Origin: Silene noctiflora
Lineage: Eukaryota > Streptophyta > Magnoliopsida > Caryophyllales > Caryophyllaceae
DNA: 57,886 nt
Direction of reading: 5' to 3'
Assembly: GCA_009801015.1 (NCBI GenBank)
Contig: VHZZ01001533.1
Span: forward strand, 13,072 to 70,957
Positions 23,098-34,200 of this stretch are shown piece after piece (position 1 is the first letter of the stretch; the number at the start of each line of letters is the position of its first letter). The position numbers were made by a program, and so were the translations under genes. A model generated the notes under the pieces. The model was given only the letters and a program-made list of their open reading frames with translations. It was not told where the DNA came from and made no database searches.

Positions 23098-26000
23098 CTA
23101 CCGGCCTATAAGCTTAACAGCCCATGCACCACCAAGGTAAAGCCCTAGAAGCGGCCCGGCTAGAAGCATTTGGGTCAACGGATCAGTTGATGGCGTAAGT
23201 ATAGCAGCGGCAACCACTGCGCCAACCACAACATATCTCCATATTGACAGCATTTGATCACCCGATACCAAACCTGTTTGACCTAACAGAAGTTGTATGA
23301 CTGGAACCTGTAGACAAACAAAAATCACAACACCCTTATTTCACTAATAATGGAAGCGAGCTGAGGCTTAACCTTCACAATTAAGTATGCATTATCGAAA
23401 GAAAGCATACACGTTTATCAAGTATTACTCCTCTTCCACGATTTATATTACATGTCCTGGTGTCCAGGACTAGGACTTGGACATAAGCTCAAACTCTACT
23501 ATTTCCGGAAAAGACTTAACTTAGGTGAGAGTCGTAAGATTACCTGGAAAGATAACCCAGTGCTGAACATGAGGATAAGTACAAACTCGAAATACTGATC
23601 AATAGACCAAAGTGATTCAACGACACCTTCTGCGTAAGTTACGAAGAAATTCAGTGCTGCTGGGGTGAGAACCAAGTAGGAGAATGTTATACCGGCATAG
23701 AAAAGCACAGAGGATCCCAAAACGATAGGCCCTAGAAATCTTCTCTCTGCCCTTGTAAGACCAGGAACCACAAAAGCAATAATTTCATAGAGGATGATGG
23801 GGCTCCCAATAAGAAGACCACAATATCCTGAAACCTGATTCATACATAATTTACATTAGCACTGTGTTGTAATTTTTTTTTTTTGCATTGCTTGAATATA
23901 AAGCAGAAAAGTGACTCTGATTAACAAGCTAAGTTGTTGTCCTCACATGTGACGATGCAGCGTCAAAACAACAGCAAAAGAAGTTGGGGTCTTGGGGATT
24001 CAGCAATGATTTTTGATCAAAAACTAGGACAGTACTCTGGGATAGAAATTACATCAGCTATATCATTCAATTCATTCCACCTCGATGATAGACACTATTA
24101 TTTAGGACCCTTAATTTATGGAGCTATACGCGTGTCCTATACGACATTTCCCAATCTGATACTTCCCTAGTGGAGACGAAAAGATAGGACATGACTCTTG
24201 TATGAAGCATATAGTATGATATTCGACCTTTAAACGCCTTATGTCCCAAACGTATCTGTATTTCACTTTAAAGACTATACTACCAAATATTTTTGATAGA
24301 TTTTATGTTTTGAAAACGTGTCCCCTTACCCTGCAATCCTGTATTCACATTGAATGGCAGAGTCCTCGTGTCTTAATATTTCTCATTGCAAGCGCGACAC
24401 TTGGATACATAGCCATATATGGCACTAGTACCCATTTTTAGAGTAGCATAGAATTTGCTAATACAAGTTATATCAATCCACCTCAAGTGATTGTTTACCA
24501 TTTCGTGCAGTTGTACAAACATGAACTCTTTGTGAACACTTATTAGTTATTATAATCCCCACGGGCAGTTGCTTTCACTATCAACTGATTCAAGGCCCAC
24601 TTCCAAGCAACATGTCAAAACGGCGTGAGCATCTCCAAACTCCACTTCCATACTAATGATCGTCAGTAACATAGATGGATTTAGCAATAATCTTCAGTGT
24701 TAGTATGCACATAAGATCCCACTACAGCTTTTTCAATAGACGTCCTGTGAGTCTCCTCTACCAATCAAATTCAGGGTTGACGAAAGGCACCACCATTTCA
24801 CCCCTTCCAACCTAAATCAGGTACCTTTCCCTTTAATTTTGATTCTTGTATTTGGCTATGAGACAATATTTACTTTGCTATGATAACCTTAGATAATGAG
24901 TTAACCTATTCACATTTCAATTTCAATGAACAAAACCACACTACCAGCAACCTGGTCGCAAGAAAATAGATGGCAACGTCAGAAGGTCTATAACAAGTCG
25001 ATGAAAGGAGCACAAAGCAATTACAGTCAATATTAATCCTTCGAATTCCATAGAATAATGAACTTTAGAACAAGGCATCTGCGTGGAAGCGAACATAAAA
25101 ACAAGATTAACGGAGCTAAGAAAACTGTACGTTTGTTTTTACCATTTCATACCATTGTAGGAATCTAGTAAGTAAAGGTTTTTATTCATATTTCCTTGCA
25201 CAATGGACACCGAACTCAATTAAAATAATTATTTTTATGTGGTAGAAAAGAACATCAGTATTGAATATCATACAAAACAATAGTCATATCTCAAGGTAGC
25301 AAGCCATTCTAACCTTCAAAGTAGTGAAGAAAAACTCGCCAGGAGCTAGTTGCAGAAAACGGACGCCTTGATCTTTGACCGGGGCTTCAAGAACCATTAT
25401 CAAATCTTTTGAGAATGCAAAACATCCCAAGATAGCGGCTCCAACACCCAGAACTGAAACAAATATCCTCTGACGAAGTTCCTCTAGGTGATCGAAAATA
25501 CTCATCTCTTGGTCATCAGGAAGTTCATCCTTACTAGGGTAAAGAAAATCATAGATAGCACCCTTTCCATCGTCTGGGTTAACATTCTCTATTTCATCTG
25601 AGTGATGAGTTACTAAATTAGCAGCAAGAACTTCAAAATTTAACAAAGAACTGGCTACGATTCCTATGAAACGAAAAAGCAACTGCACATTCTAATTATC
25701 CAGACAAAAGTAACAAACAAATGAAGATGGCCAACGTAGTTTATATAGATGGGTAACAAGTGAAGACGTCAATTTTCAATGGAAATACAGAATTGCCAAT
25801 ATTTTCAGAGTTTCCACCTCACCCACATACATTATGTCCGCTATCCATAGGAACAGTGGCGTAGGAATTGACCCCAGCGGGGGCGAAAAATCTCAGCGGG
25901 GGAGAACGGGTTAGAGGAACTCGAAAAAATTTGGAAAATTTTATCCAACTTTGAAAATTCCGACCGCCAGCGAGGGCGAGCTCCCCTGCTACCCCACCCT

Positions 26001-27650
26001 AAGACCCACCACTGCATAGGAAAACTATTGGTTGAAATATCCTTGGCAAAAAGAAGAACTAAAGGGCGAAAGTTTCTCATGGTATTTTGTATGAATCATC
26101 AGACAAAATTGTATGGAAGGTAAATTTGTTCACTCTATATAGCACCTTTGACTGACTGTGTGAGACCTAAATGTCACTTCCCCTTCAATTCCGTAAATGA
26201 GACAACTTTTCATTTTTAGAAAAATCAAGTATTGCTGAAGCAATGAAGAAGAGATAGATAACACTGAACCTTCGTAGCAAACATGTACAATGAAGTGCAG
26301 AATGTTAACTAATGTAATTGGGACACCCTTAGTTAAATAGACTCACTGTTTCAGCCTAGAACGAAGCTAGGAAACTAACTCTTTCCCAAAGATAATAAAA
26401 ACAATGCATATCCCTGAAAACAAACAGGACTCAATGGCTCTAGTTTCATCTACTTCTAGAGACAGGACATTTCTTCAAGCATAACGTCATATCTTATTGC
26501 AAACAAGGACTCAAGGAAAGTTCTAATACAATCATCCTTTGCTCAATTAAGGTCGCGCAACCACTTCTGCAACATGCCATTCTCACAAGTCAATCAGCCA
26601 AAACTTTGCCATACTGTATCTTAAGTTGCAAAGACTTGAACTCCCTTCCATCCGCATCCACAACCAATGAAAAACAGTCATGGCATATACTCGAGAAAAA
26701 CAATGGATAATGTCATCGTAATTTGCAAAGCTATACATATGTATGCCCGCTTCTTCTGATATCCAAGATAATGCCTTTCTCACGAACCCTATATCCCAAC
26801 AATTCTCCTCATAACGCGATAAGCGAAGCTACTCCTCTTTCATGACAAATTTTAACGAAAGAGTGTTACCCAACAAGGTTAAAATCGACATATTTTGGCA
26901 TTTCAGTCATATAAGAGCTATCGCCAAAACTCAAATAGCTTACTTAGTTACTTCATTCTCATATATGACTTGCAAATTCCCAAAATTCATAATACCCAGA
27001 TGAAATACAACAATTCCAAATTCACAGACAGCAAATTAAGCAAGAATTGCATCATGTTAACCAGTGGCGGAACTAGGGGCTAGCAGGGACGCTCGCCACC
27101 CAAAGATAATGAAAAATTTACTCCCTTTATCCCGTTCATTTCTTTACCTTTTCATTCTTTATGAGAGATATTTCACTCGGAGGTAAGCAAATGATTGGGA
27201 CGGATGGACTATTTTTTAGTTAAAGTTTTCGACTTTCCGTCCTAGGTTACCTTACTGAACTACTAGTTCACCCCCTAACTACAAATTCTGTTCTGCCACT
27301 GACTTAAACTCAAATCAATACCAAATAATCCAAATTAAGCAAAACCCAGATAAAATAAAATGAACTAAAACAAAAAAGGAGAGGAATTTCATACTGGGTT
27401 TATCTTGAATTGTAGAAGTGATACCAAAACTGGTTTCTTTAGAATCATCAACTACACAACAAAGGGTTTTTCTTCTGCTGTTTAAGTAGTTTCTGGGATA
27501 AGCAGAAGATTGCCTGAAACGCGTCGTTTGGAGGATTTGAGGTAAGATACGACGCGTAGAGGTGGGAGAGACAGGGTTGAAGGAAAAGCTGGTGCTACAG
27601 TTGAGATGTGAGGAAGACATGAGAGAAGTTGCAGCACCACTCATGTTCAT
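23098..27650 (-). CDS. TATC: Sec-independent protein translocase TatC, chloroplastic
   Basis: Four exons give 368 aa: 27650-27395, 25663-25314, 23834-23544, 23307-23098. TatC is the multi-spanning core of the twin-arginine (delta-pH) translocase in thylakoid membranes and, with Hcf106, binds the twin-Arg signal of folded cargo. The first about 80 residues are Ser/Thr/Arg-rich with few acidic residues, as in a chloroplast transit peptide. An acidic stromal stretch and the conserved [14 protein letters not shown] come next, then six hydrophobic segments, including [21 protein letters not shown] and the ending WAVKLIGR. It is slightly longer than Arabidopsis TATC (about 340 aa), mainly in the poorly conserved N-terminus. 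Intron 1 holds hAT-like insertions. The gene diverges from PNSB5. Confidence 0.96.
25854..26014. mobile_element. hAT-type MITE with 8-bp target duplication (TATC intron 1)
   Basis: The 161-bp element starts CAGTGGCGTAGG and ends CCACCACTG. It is flanked by perfect direct repeats CATAGGAA (25846-25853 and 26015-26022). The 8-bp duplication and CAGTGGCG ends are typical of hAT elements. It has no transposase. Confidence 0.88.
27062..27301. mobile_element. Second hAT-like element, older (TATC intron 1)
   Basis: It begins CAGTGGCGGAACTAGGGG and ends GTTCTGCCACTG, forming inverted ends. The flanking octamers (ATGTTAAC and ACTTAAAC) match at only five positions, so the target duplication is eroded or absent. 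A Stowaway-like fragment (about 27120-27212) appears nested inside. Confidence 0.6.
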
Positions 27651-28470
27651 GTTCCTGATTCTCTACCCAGAAAATGAGTGATGTCCACAAAATTAAAGTA
27701 ATTTGAATCAAAGATTTTAATTCATGTGTTTGCAAATTGTGTTTTAGCTTCTTGATGATTAATTGAGAAGCAGGGTTAAATTTGTGCTTGTGCTACTTAG
27801 GATTTAGGAATGTTGGGATAAGGCAAAATTATAGGAGTATGTTTGAGTCACGGTCTTGATTCAATACGTGTAATTTGTTATTTACGGATTTATTCTCAAT
27901 CTTAACATTTTGGGTACGATTATTTCATGTTGTATATTGTTAAAAATTCGAAATGAAGTTATTATTTCACGTTACATATAGTCATTTTTAAATATTTACG
28001 TGGATCAGTTTAGATTTGATACGAAGATATTAGATGTAATATATCTGATCCACATTGGTTGGACTCAACATCTCCGGGTCGAATCTAAATTAGTCAATTG
28101 GAGCCTAGTTGATTCGAGTTAAGCTTTATATTATAACCCCATAAAATCGATACGAATCAAAAGATATAACCTGTATTCATTTTAGATTAAATAAAACTCG
28201 AATAGTAAAACCTAATAAAAATATTCAAAATTACTGGATCTATTGTGCAATGGAGAGGATTCATTTTCGAAATTATTAATACAAACCATTTTAACAATTT
28301 ACAATTTTAGATTGTTTTTTTTTTTTTTTTTTTTGGCTATAAAATATGATTGGGAAAACTTCCACCTCTAACAGCTGCAAGATGTCCCTACAAATGGATA
28401 AGCTGATATTCAAGCAGAAAATTATACGACACCTAAATTATATTGTTAATAAACTCAACATACAACAAAA
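27651..28470. promoter_or_regulatory. Divergent promoter region of TATC and PNSB5
   Basis: This 820-bp spacer separates two start codons facing away from each other. It contains an I-box-like GATAAGG (27817-27823), a TACGTGGA motif (about 28002) and a run of about 20 T (28315-28334) just before the PNSB5 TATA box. Both products act in thylakoids, so shared light-responsive control is plausible but not shown. Confidence 0.5.
28338..28346 (+). promoter_or_regulatory. TATA box of PNSB5
   Basis: TATAAAATA lies 125 bp before the PNSB5 ATG, directly after a poly(T) run. This predicts transcription starting near 28370 and a leader of about 100 bases. If so, the ATG at 28348 would lie upstream of the transcript start. 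Confidence 0.6.
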
Positions 28471-29766
28471 ATGGCGACTTCCTGGAATCCTACAGTTCTT
28501 TGCATTAACAATTCATCACCTAAAATAAACAGTAAATTTAATTACTGTCCAACATTCTCGGCTTCCCTTAAGTTGGAAAATGGCGTAACAGCAAGAAAAA
28601 GAAGGTTTACGAGGTTGCAAGCCGGTCTGACCGACATTGAACCCGACCTCAATGAAGACCCTATAGACCGTTGGGCCACCCCTGGTGTCTCTCCTGTTAG
28701 TTTCTCTTCTCCAAACATTTGTATATTCGATGCCATAATAAGAACATGTCATCGGACACCCTAACCATTTATTTCAGTCGTTTTTACGTAGTATAATTCT
28801 AATTTTCTCGTAGGTTAGGGTGTCGTAATTCCTAAATCCTAATATACTCATGTTTGCATACTTGTAGGAAGATTTTGAATATGGAATATATGATGGTCAT
28901 CATACATACTTCGAAACCGATGAGAGAGGTAAACAATTCTTGGAATCGAAAGACGGTTGACGAATAAATAAGGATTTGATCCTAAATGACATTATTCAAT
29001 GAAATTTTTTTTTACAGTCTCTTTTTGGGGAGCAGTAGCTGATGAATATAATGCTATGGAGCCACCTACTGGTTTTCAAGGTTCATTCTTATCTTTTCAG
29101 GACTCAAGTCACAATGTATCATGGTCAGTCACGACTCACGAGTCTTTTATGAGACGGTCTCACAAACCCTGAAGTGTATTTCTCAGTTAGGCATTGATTA
29201 ACCATGTGGGTCGAGGTTTTGGTCTTATGTGTAAGACCGTCTCATATAAGTTTCTGTGATCAACGATATCACAAAAAGAAATTATGATTGGGTTTGGTGT
29301 TTCTGGTGGCAGGAATTATGTCATGGCTCTTCCTTCCAGCAATTGCAGCTGGGATGTATTTCGATGTTCCGGTTGGTACTTAGTCTACTGATCTCCATTA
29401 CGTTAATCATTTGTTTACCTTTGATTAAAATAACAATGAATATAAAAGGTAAACAAATGACTGAGACGGAAAGAGTAATTACTTAATCTGAAGACTGAGC
29501 TTAGCCGCTTAGGTGTGTTGTTTTGTAAATGGTAGGGGGAGTATCTATACATTGGAGCAGGCGTGTTTGTGATTGTATTTTGCGCATTTGAGATGGTTAA
29601 ACCAGATCAACCTCACAACTTTGAGCCCCAAATATATAACATGGAGAGGGGGGCTCGCGACAAGTTGATTTCCGACTACAATACTATGGATATCTGGGAT
29701 TTCAATGAGAAATATGGAGATCTCTGGGATTTTACAGTCGAGCATGATGATGTCCTAAAGAGGTAG
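28471..29766 (+). CDS. PNSB5: Photosynthetic NDH subunit of subcomplex B 5 (NDH18)
   Basis: Five exons give 212 aa: 28471-28695, 28868-28928, 29018-29080, 29313-29371, 29536-29766. PnsB5 is a plant-specific membrane subunit of the chloroplast NAD(P)H dehydrogenase-like complex, which runs cyclic electron flow around photosystem I. The first about 50 residues (MATSWNPTVLC and a Ser/Lys/Arg-rich stretch) look like a transit peptide. Two hydrophobic segments follow, around IMSWLFLPAIAAGMYF and YIGAGVFVIVFCAFEM, then an acidic tail. The length equals the Arabidopsis protein as I recall it. The start is chosen because the transit-like N-terminus and the TATA spacing fit. The gene diverges from TATC and converges on the CCCH gene. 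Confidence 0.95.
29144..29250. mobile_element. Small MITE with GAGACGGTCT ends (PNSB5 intron 3)
   Basis: The left end ATGAGACGGTCTCAC and the right end GTAAGACCGTCTCATAT are inverted repeats of about 20 bp with few mismatches. The whole is about 107 bp. No clear target duplication was seen. Similar motifs occur near 56005 and 56600. Confidence 0.6.
29391..29479. repeat. Short inverted repeat, Stowaway-like (PNSB5 intron 4)
   Basis: TCATTTGTTTACCTTT (29407-29422) is the exact reverse complement of AAAGGTAAACAAATGA (29447-29462), with a short AT-rich loop. Flanking CCATTACG and GACGGAAAGAGTA hint at worn CTCCCTCCGT ends. Related pieces lie at 40178-40281 and 57294-57366. Confidence 0.5.
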
Positions 29767-30897
29767 CTGTCGTTTGTCATCAGACAAAGGAATTCAACAT
29801 GTTTCGAGCATTACTCCAGCATCATCCGGCAACTAAGGTGTTTTCTCTGTCTTTTGTTTCTTTTTAAGAAAAAGAACAATACTATATAGCGCAGTCTGAA
29901 TGCCTTTCTTTTCTGTCTGTTAGGCGCACACATGAATGGAACTGATATGTATAGGTGATCAGATCATGTTCCTTCGATCACTAGGCCGAAATTATTACAG
30001 TCTCTTATATTTCATGTAAATCATCAGAAACTACCTTCTGATGAATGATACTCGATTTCTCCATATATAATTCTAGGTTGAATTTGTAAGCTGATAGTAA
30101 CTGATCTGTATCGTCAACCTCAAGAGTCTGTCCATTGGAATATGGTACTCGTAAATGCTATGTACAGAACTGGTTCCATTTGTCCATATATAATACAGTC
30201 CTGCAACAACATTATTCCCGCACCACAGACAACCGTTTCCATTTTGAATGCTGTGAATCTTAGATATGTTAGGTTTCTGCAGGCTCTTAAGGTTTTCAAG
30301 CATGTAGTCATCATCATCGAAACCAGTTTTGTGACATTGTCGTCGACCAGTGGCCATTTACATTACTGCAACTGTAAACTACTCAGAATAGCTTACAAAC
30401 AAGGTACTCAGAAGCAAATAAGCGTACACCAAACGAATACTGTTTGAAGTTCCGAGTTGTATATAACATTTCAAGAGAAAACTTCACCAAGATTCTCAGA
30501 CAGAATCAAGTACGAACTAATACAACTTATTACAAAACTTGGCTCATATTTCGTGGCTATTTTCAACTGAACATATCAGCATCCAGAGTACTGTACCTAC
30601 AGAATTGCCGATATCATTGTACCTGACGCCTGACGGCTGACTCAATACTATTTTTACCTCTTGTTTTCTTTTTAAAGTATTTATCCACACTATATACTTA
30701 CTACTGAGTAATATTTATCCTGATTTCATGGTTTTTCCACGCTGTGTAAGTTTATCGACATACTTCAATTCACAGATATTATAGTATATTATTATTATTA
30801 TTATTATTATTATCTTCTTAATTCAGTTTCCCAAGAGTGGATTCATTATACCTCAACTGAGCTCAGAGGATGTTGACTTTGGTATCAGTGGAATCGG
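29767..30897. other. Spacer between convergent PNSB5 and CCCH genes
   Basis: This 1131-bp stretch holds the two 3' UTRs. An (ATT)n microsatellite occupies about 30786-30813. No other gene was found; short reading frames here lack any recognisable protein signal. Confidence 0.6.
30786..30813. repeat. (ATT)n microsatellite
   Basis: About nine perfect ATT units lie in the 3' flank of the CCCH zinc-finger gene. Confidence 0.9.
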
Positions 30898-32951
30898 CTA
30901 CTCGAGCCTCAGTGGAAGTGTGGCGTACTCTTCCTGAGTGAGGGCATGACGAAAGTGGCAGCGATGACCATAAGGGCATGTAACTCCAGCAAGGACCATA
31001 CGACAGACTTCAGTCTTGTAGCGAGGGTGACGGATGACAGGGCGAAGTTCCTTGATCCCATGTGCAAATTGGCAATGATCTCCATAAGGGCAGTTCCCAG
31101 TATCCTGCCATTTGTTGCACAACTCAGTCTTGAACATCCCTTGATTGAAAACATCCATCTCTACTGGACCGTCTCTTTTGCCTCCTCCTTGCACATATAC
31201 CTTTTGCTACAGTTGGATGATAAATACAGCATTAGAATCATAGAGTTCAAGGATATAATATTAATGATGCTGCAACTGGTAATGCAGAATTCCTTTGCAT
31301 TGAAGAATTGGTTATAATACAGCAAGTTTATGATTGCTTTTTCATTAATATCAACACCAACTAAAGGCTAAAATACTTCAGTTGATGTATAATGGCTGAC
31401 ATGTAATGCAGTATATTGGCCTCAGGGATATTATACAGCAATACGATATTCTGATGACAGTTAAATTCTGGCTGAACTCAATACTCTCTGTACAATCTGG
31501 TTATCAGGCCTAAATCAGATGTAGGACTGCTAAGCTAGTCAAAATGCATCAAAATTGTATTCAAATTATGGATGAAGAGTCATCAAAACGAGACTGTGTG
31601 CAATGGTCGTCCTGAATAATGCTGTTCAACACAGAAGGGGCATGAGTATTACACAGTTCCATCATACAACAGCAGCAGCAATAACATTAGGTAAGAGGAT
31701 GTTGGATGTACGCAGCCTTACCCCTATTTTAGCTACACAAAGAGGCTGTTTCCGAATGACTTAGTTTCATTGTAATCACAAGAAAGTTAGACATTAGTCA
31801 ATGAGGGAATCATACGCCATAATCTAACTGCAAACTGCAAATGACATCTATTTATATGGTATAACCAGCAGACGTATTTATACACATTGCGCGATTGGCT
31901 GATTATAATCCCTTTGTACTGGCTATTTATATCTGGACTGCAACAATACCTCATTCCAAATCTGATCATATCACCTCCACAACCACCACATCAATGAACA
32001 AACTTGATTGTAACTTCAATAAATTATCAATACACACATTCAATGAACCAAGAAACAACTACACTCCAAATTATTACTGTAGTTATTATATGACTGATGA
32101 TTAATAACTCTATCTAACATCAGAAAACCAATAATAAAGCAAACAAGTGAGAACCAAGTATCTTAATCTTCAAGCAAACGGCAAATATCTAAATAAACGA
32201 AATTCCAAGCAGCAATATATAGTAGCAGCAAACGTACCGGACCAGAGACAGGACTAGTAGAGCGAGTTTTAGACAAACCACCACACTTAAGCTTCGGCTT
32301 AGCCTCGGAAGAGCTTCCATTTGAGCCAGTTACACTCCCACTCCCACTCCCAGGACTTATCTTCAGATAACCTTTGGACCTGATAGAAATACTCTTAGGC
32401 AAATTAACTCTCCCTGCCTCAACCTCTTGCTGGTTTCTCTCATCCTCAATCACACTTGTCGGAGACTCCAAATTATTCTCAAACCCTTCCTCCAAGCCTC
32501 CTCCGCCAGTATTCGTCTCACTGCTCGATTTTCCACCAGTCAAGGGAAGAGGATCAGAGCATGCTGCTGCTGTCTGGAGTTCAGCGGCTTCAAGGAGGAG
32601 GTTGATCTGAAGGCTGAGCTCATGGTTTGCAAGGCGGAGATTGGTGTTCTCTTGGCGGAGAGTCTCGGCTTCCTTGAAGGTCTTTTTGAGCTGCGACAAG
32701 CATAATGAGAAGCGGTTGGTGAGGTCACTGTGCTCAGACATTAGGCGGGAGAAGGAAGCCACTGCAGCGGCGGTGGTGACGGTTGCACGTTGCTCGCTTA
32801 AGCTTCTGCTGAAAGGTGTTGGAGAAGCGCCGCGATCCGATTGGAAGAAAATAGATGAGTACGGCGTTGAGGAGAGCATATCCGAGAGTCCAGTGATTTG
32901 CGACATTCTCGACATGTTTGGCGTCATTGAAGAAGATATTTCTTTCTGCAT
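30898..32951 (-). CDS. Tandem CCCH zinc-finger protein (C3H14/C3H15 type)
   Basis: Two coding exons (32951-32238 and 31206-30898) give 340 aa. Two fingers near the C-terminus follow C-x8-C-x5-C-x3-H exactly, with lead-ins FKTELC and RYKTEVC and an 18-residue linker, as in tristetraprolin-like proteins. Such fingers bind AU-rich RNA; Arabidopsis C3H14 and C3H15 (CDM1) act in cell-wall and anther development (family knowledge). The N-terminal exon has a Ser/Thr-rich part, a probable coiled coil around [19 protein letters not shown], and a Gly/Ser-rich stretch. The ATG at 32951 (MQKEISSSM) is chosen because the open frame upstream has no Met before a stop. The leader appears to carry a further upstream intron. 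The exact orthologue is not settled. Confidence 0.92.
31694..31762 (-). mobile_element. SINE-like fragment (CCCH gene intron)
   Basis: Read on the minus strand it has TCATTCGGAAACAGCCTC, TTTGTGTAGCTAA and GGTAAGGCTGCGTACATCC. These match the 5' two thirds of the element at 11219-11355. The 3' tail is missing. Confidence 0.65.
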
Positions 32952-34200
32952 TTTCAGAATTTTGCTGCAAAACGGATCAATATCATCAATTTTAGGTTTT
33001 CTGCAATTTTCGAGAATTTGATCAAGCAAATACTACGGCACATAGCAAAATCTTACTGCTTTCAGCTTGCGATTAACAAAATTAGCAATTAAACAAAGTA
33101 ATATTCATAACACCGTAAATTTTATGAGCGATTACGAGAACACTATATCATTGAACAAGCGTTTTTTTATACTTAAATTAATTACGACAAATTTCGCACA
33201 AATTTTTTTAAAGATGCGTTTTCTCACTGGATTGATTAGGAAAATTACATTACATTAGGATTACAAGAGCTTCCGGAACTATTTCATTGATCGTCAACAG
33301 TTGCTAAGTAATTTAAACAGCGAAGTTTCGGATTTAACTAATATTACAGCGTGACAGCAAAATCACTAGAAAAACTAACCGAAACATGAAATCGCCGAAA
33401 AATAGAGGAGAAACGAATCATTCATTGCATATCAGAGTTCATTCGATCAATAACTAATTCAATTTCGATCAACAACAGAGAAAAAGCGAATTGTTATTGC
33501 AAATTCAAACGAAATGATAACTGTTTCGATCAACAACTAATTCAATACTACAGTACGATCAACAACTAATTCAATACTACAGTATAACAGCAAAATCACA
33601 AGCGAATCTAAGATAAATATGAAATCGCCGGAAAACAGAGAAGAATTGAATTATTGCATATCAGTATATCACAGTTCATTCGAACATAATCGTTACTAAA
33701 ATTAAAATCGAATTGTTAACTGTTCCGAACAACAGCTAATTCGATTCCGTAAAATCTTAACTATACTTCGATTTCTCAGGTCTAAACCTCAATATTCGTC
33801 GAATTCTCGCGAAGAAAAACACAGAGTTAAATTGAAATAATGTTCGCATTGAAATTTATGATCAATACATTGTGAATCATGAAAGAATCACAATTTCGAC
33901 ATTGCAACAGGCACGAACTAGAAAAAATTGAATTATGCAAAAGTTGAGAGCGATCATTACTTACAAATTAACTTCTTGATATAATCAGCCTCGAATTAGC
34001 GGTGAAGAGATCGGAACAAATAGTTAATATCGTTGACAGATAAACACGGTAGAAATAGAAATTAGAGAGAAAATATAATGGAAAAAAAACGGAGGTAGAA
34101 AATGAAGGAAAATTTAGAGAGAGAAAATGAAGTGAGGGATGAGGAAATGGGCGGGAACAAGTAGAGATGGAACTAACTACTCCGTACGAAGTATCTAACG
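32952..34200 (-). promoter_or_regulatory. Leader and upstream region of the CCCH gene, with local duplication
   Basis: This AT-rich stretch precedes the CCCH start codon. It probably contains a leader intron and the first non-coding exon near 34000-34150, but borders cannot be fixed. Two diverged copies of a roughly 230-bp unit are present (about 33345-33545 and 33577-33740), sharing ACAGCAAAATCAC and ATGAAATCGCCG. Confidence 0.45.
33527..33584. repeat. Perfect 29-bp tandem duplication
   Basis: Two identical 29-bp units beginning CGATCAACAACTAATTCAAT lie head to tail. They sit at the junction of the larger diverged duplication in the CCCH gene upstream region. Confidence 0.9.

Noticed and set aside
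32374-33021. Plus-strand frames over the CCCH exon 1
   Set aside because: They are shadows of the real minus-strand exon, with no domain similarity.
32952-33029. Upstream extension of the CCCH protein to 33029
   Set aside because: The frame there begins with TTG after an in-frame stop and has no ATG; the first ATG is at 32951.
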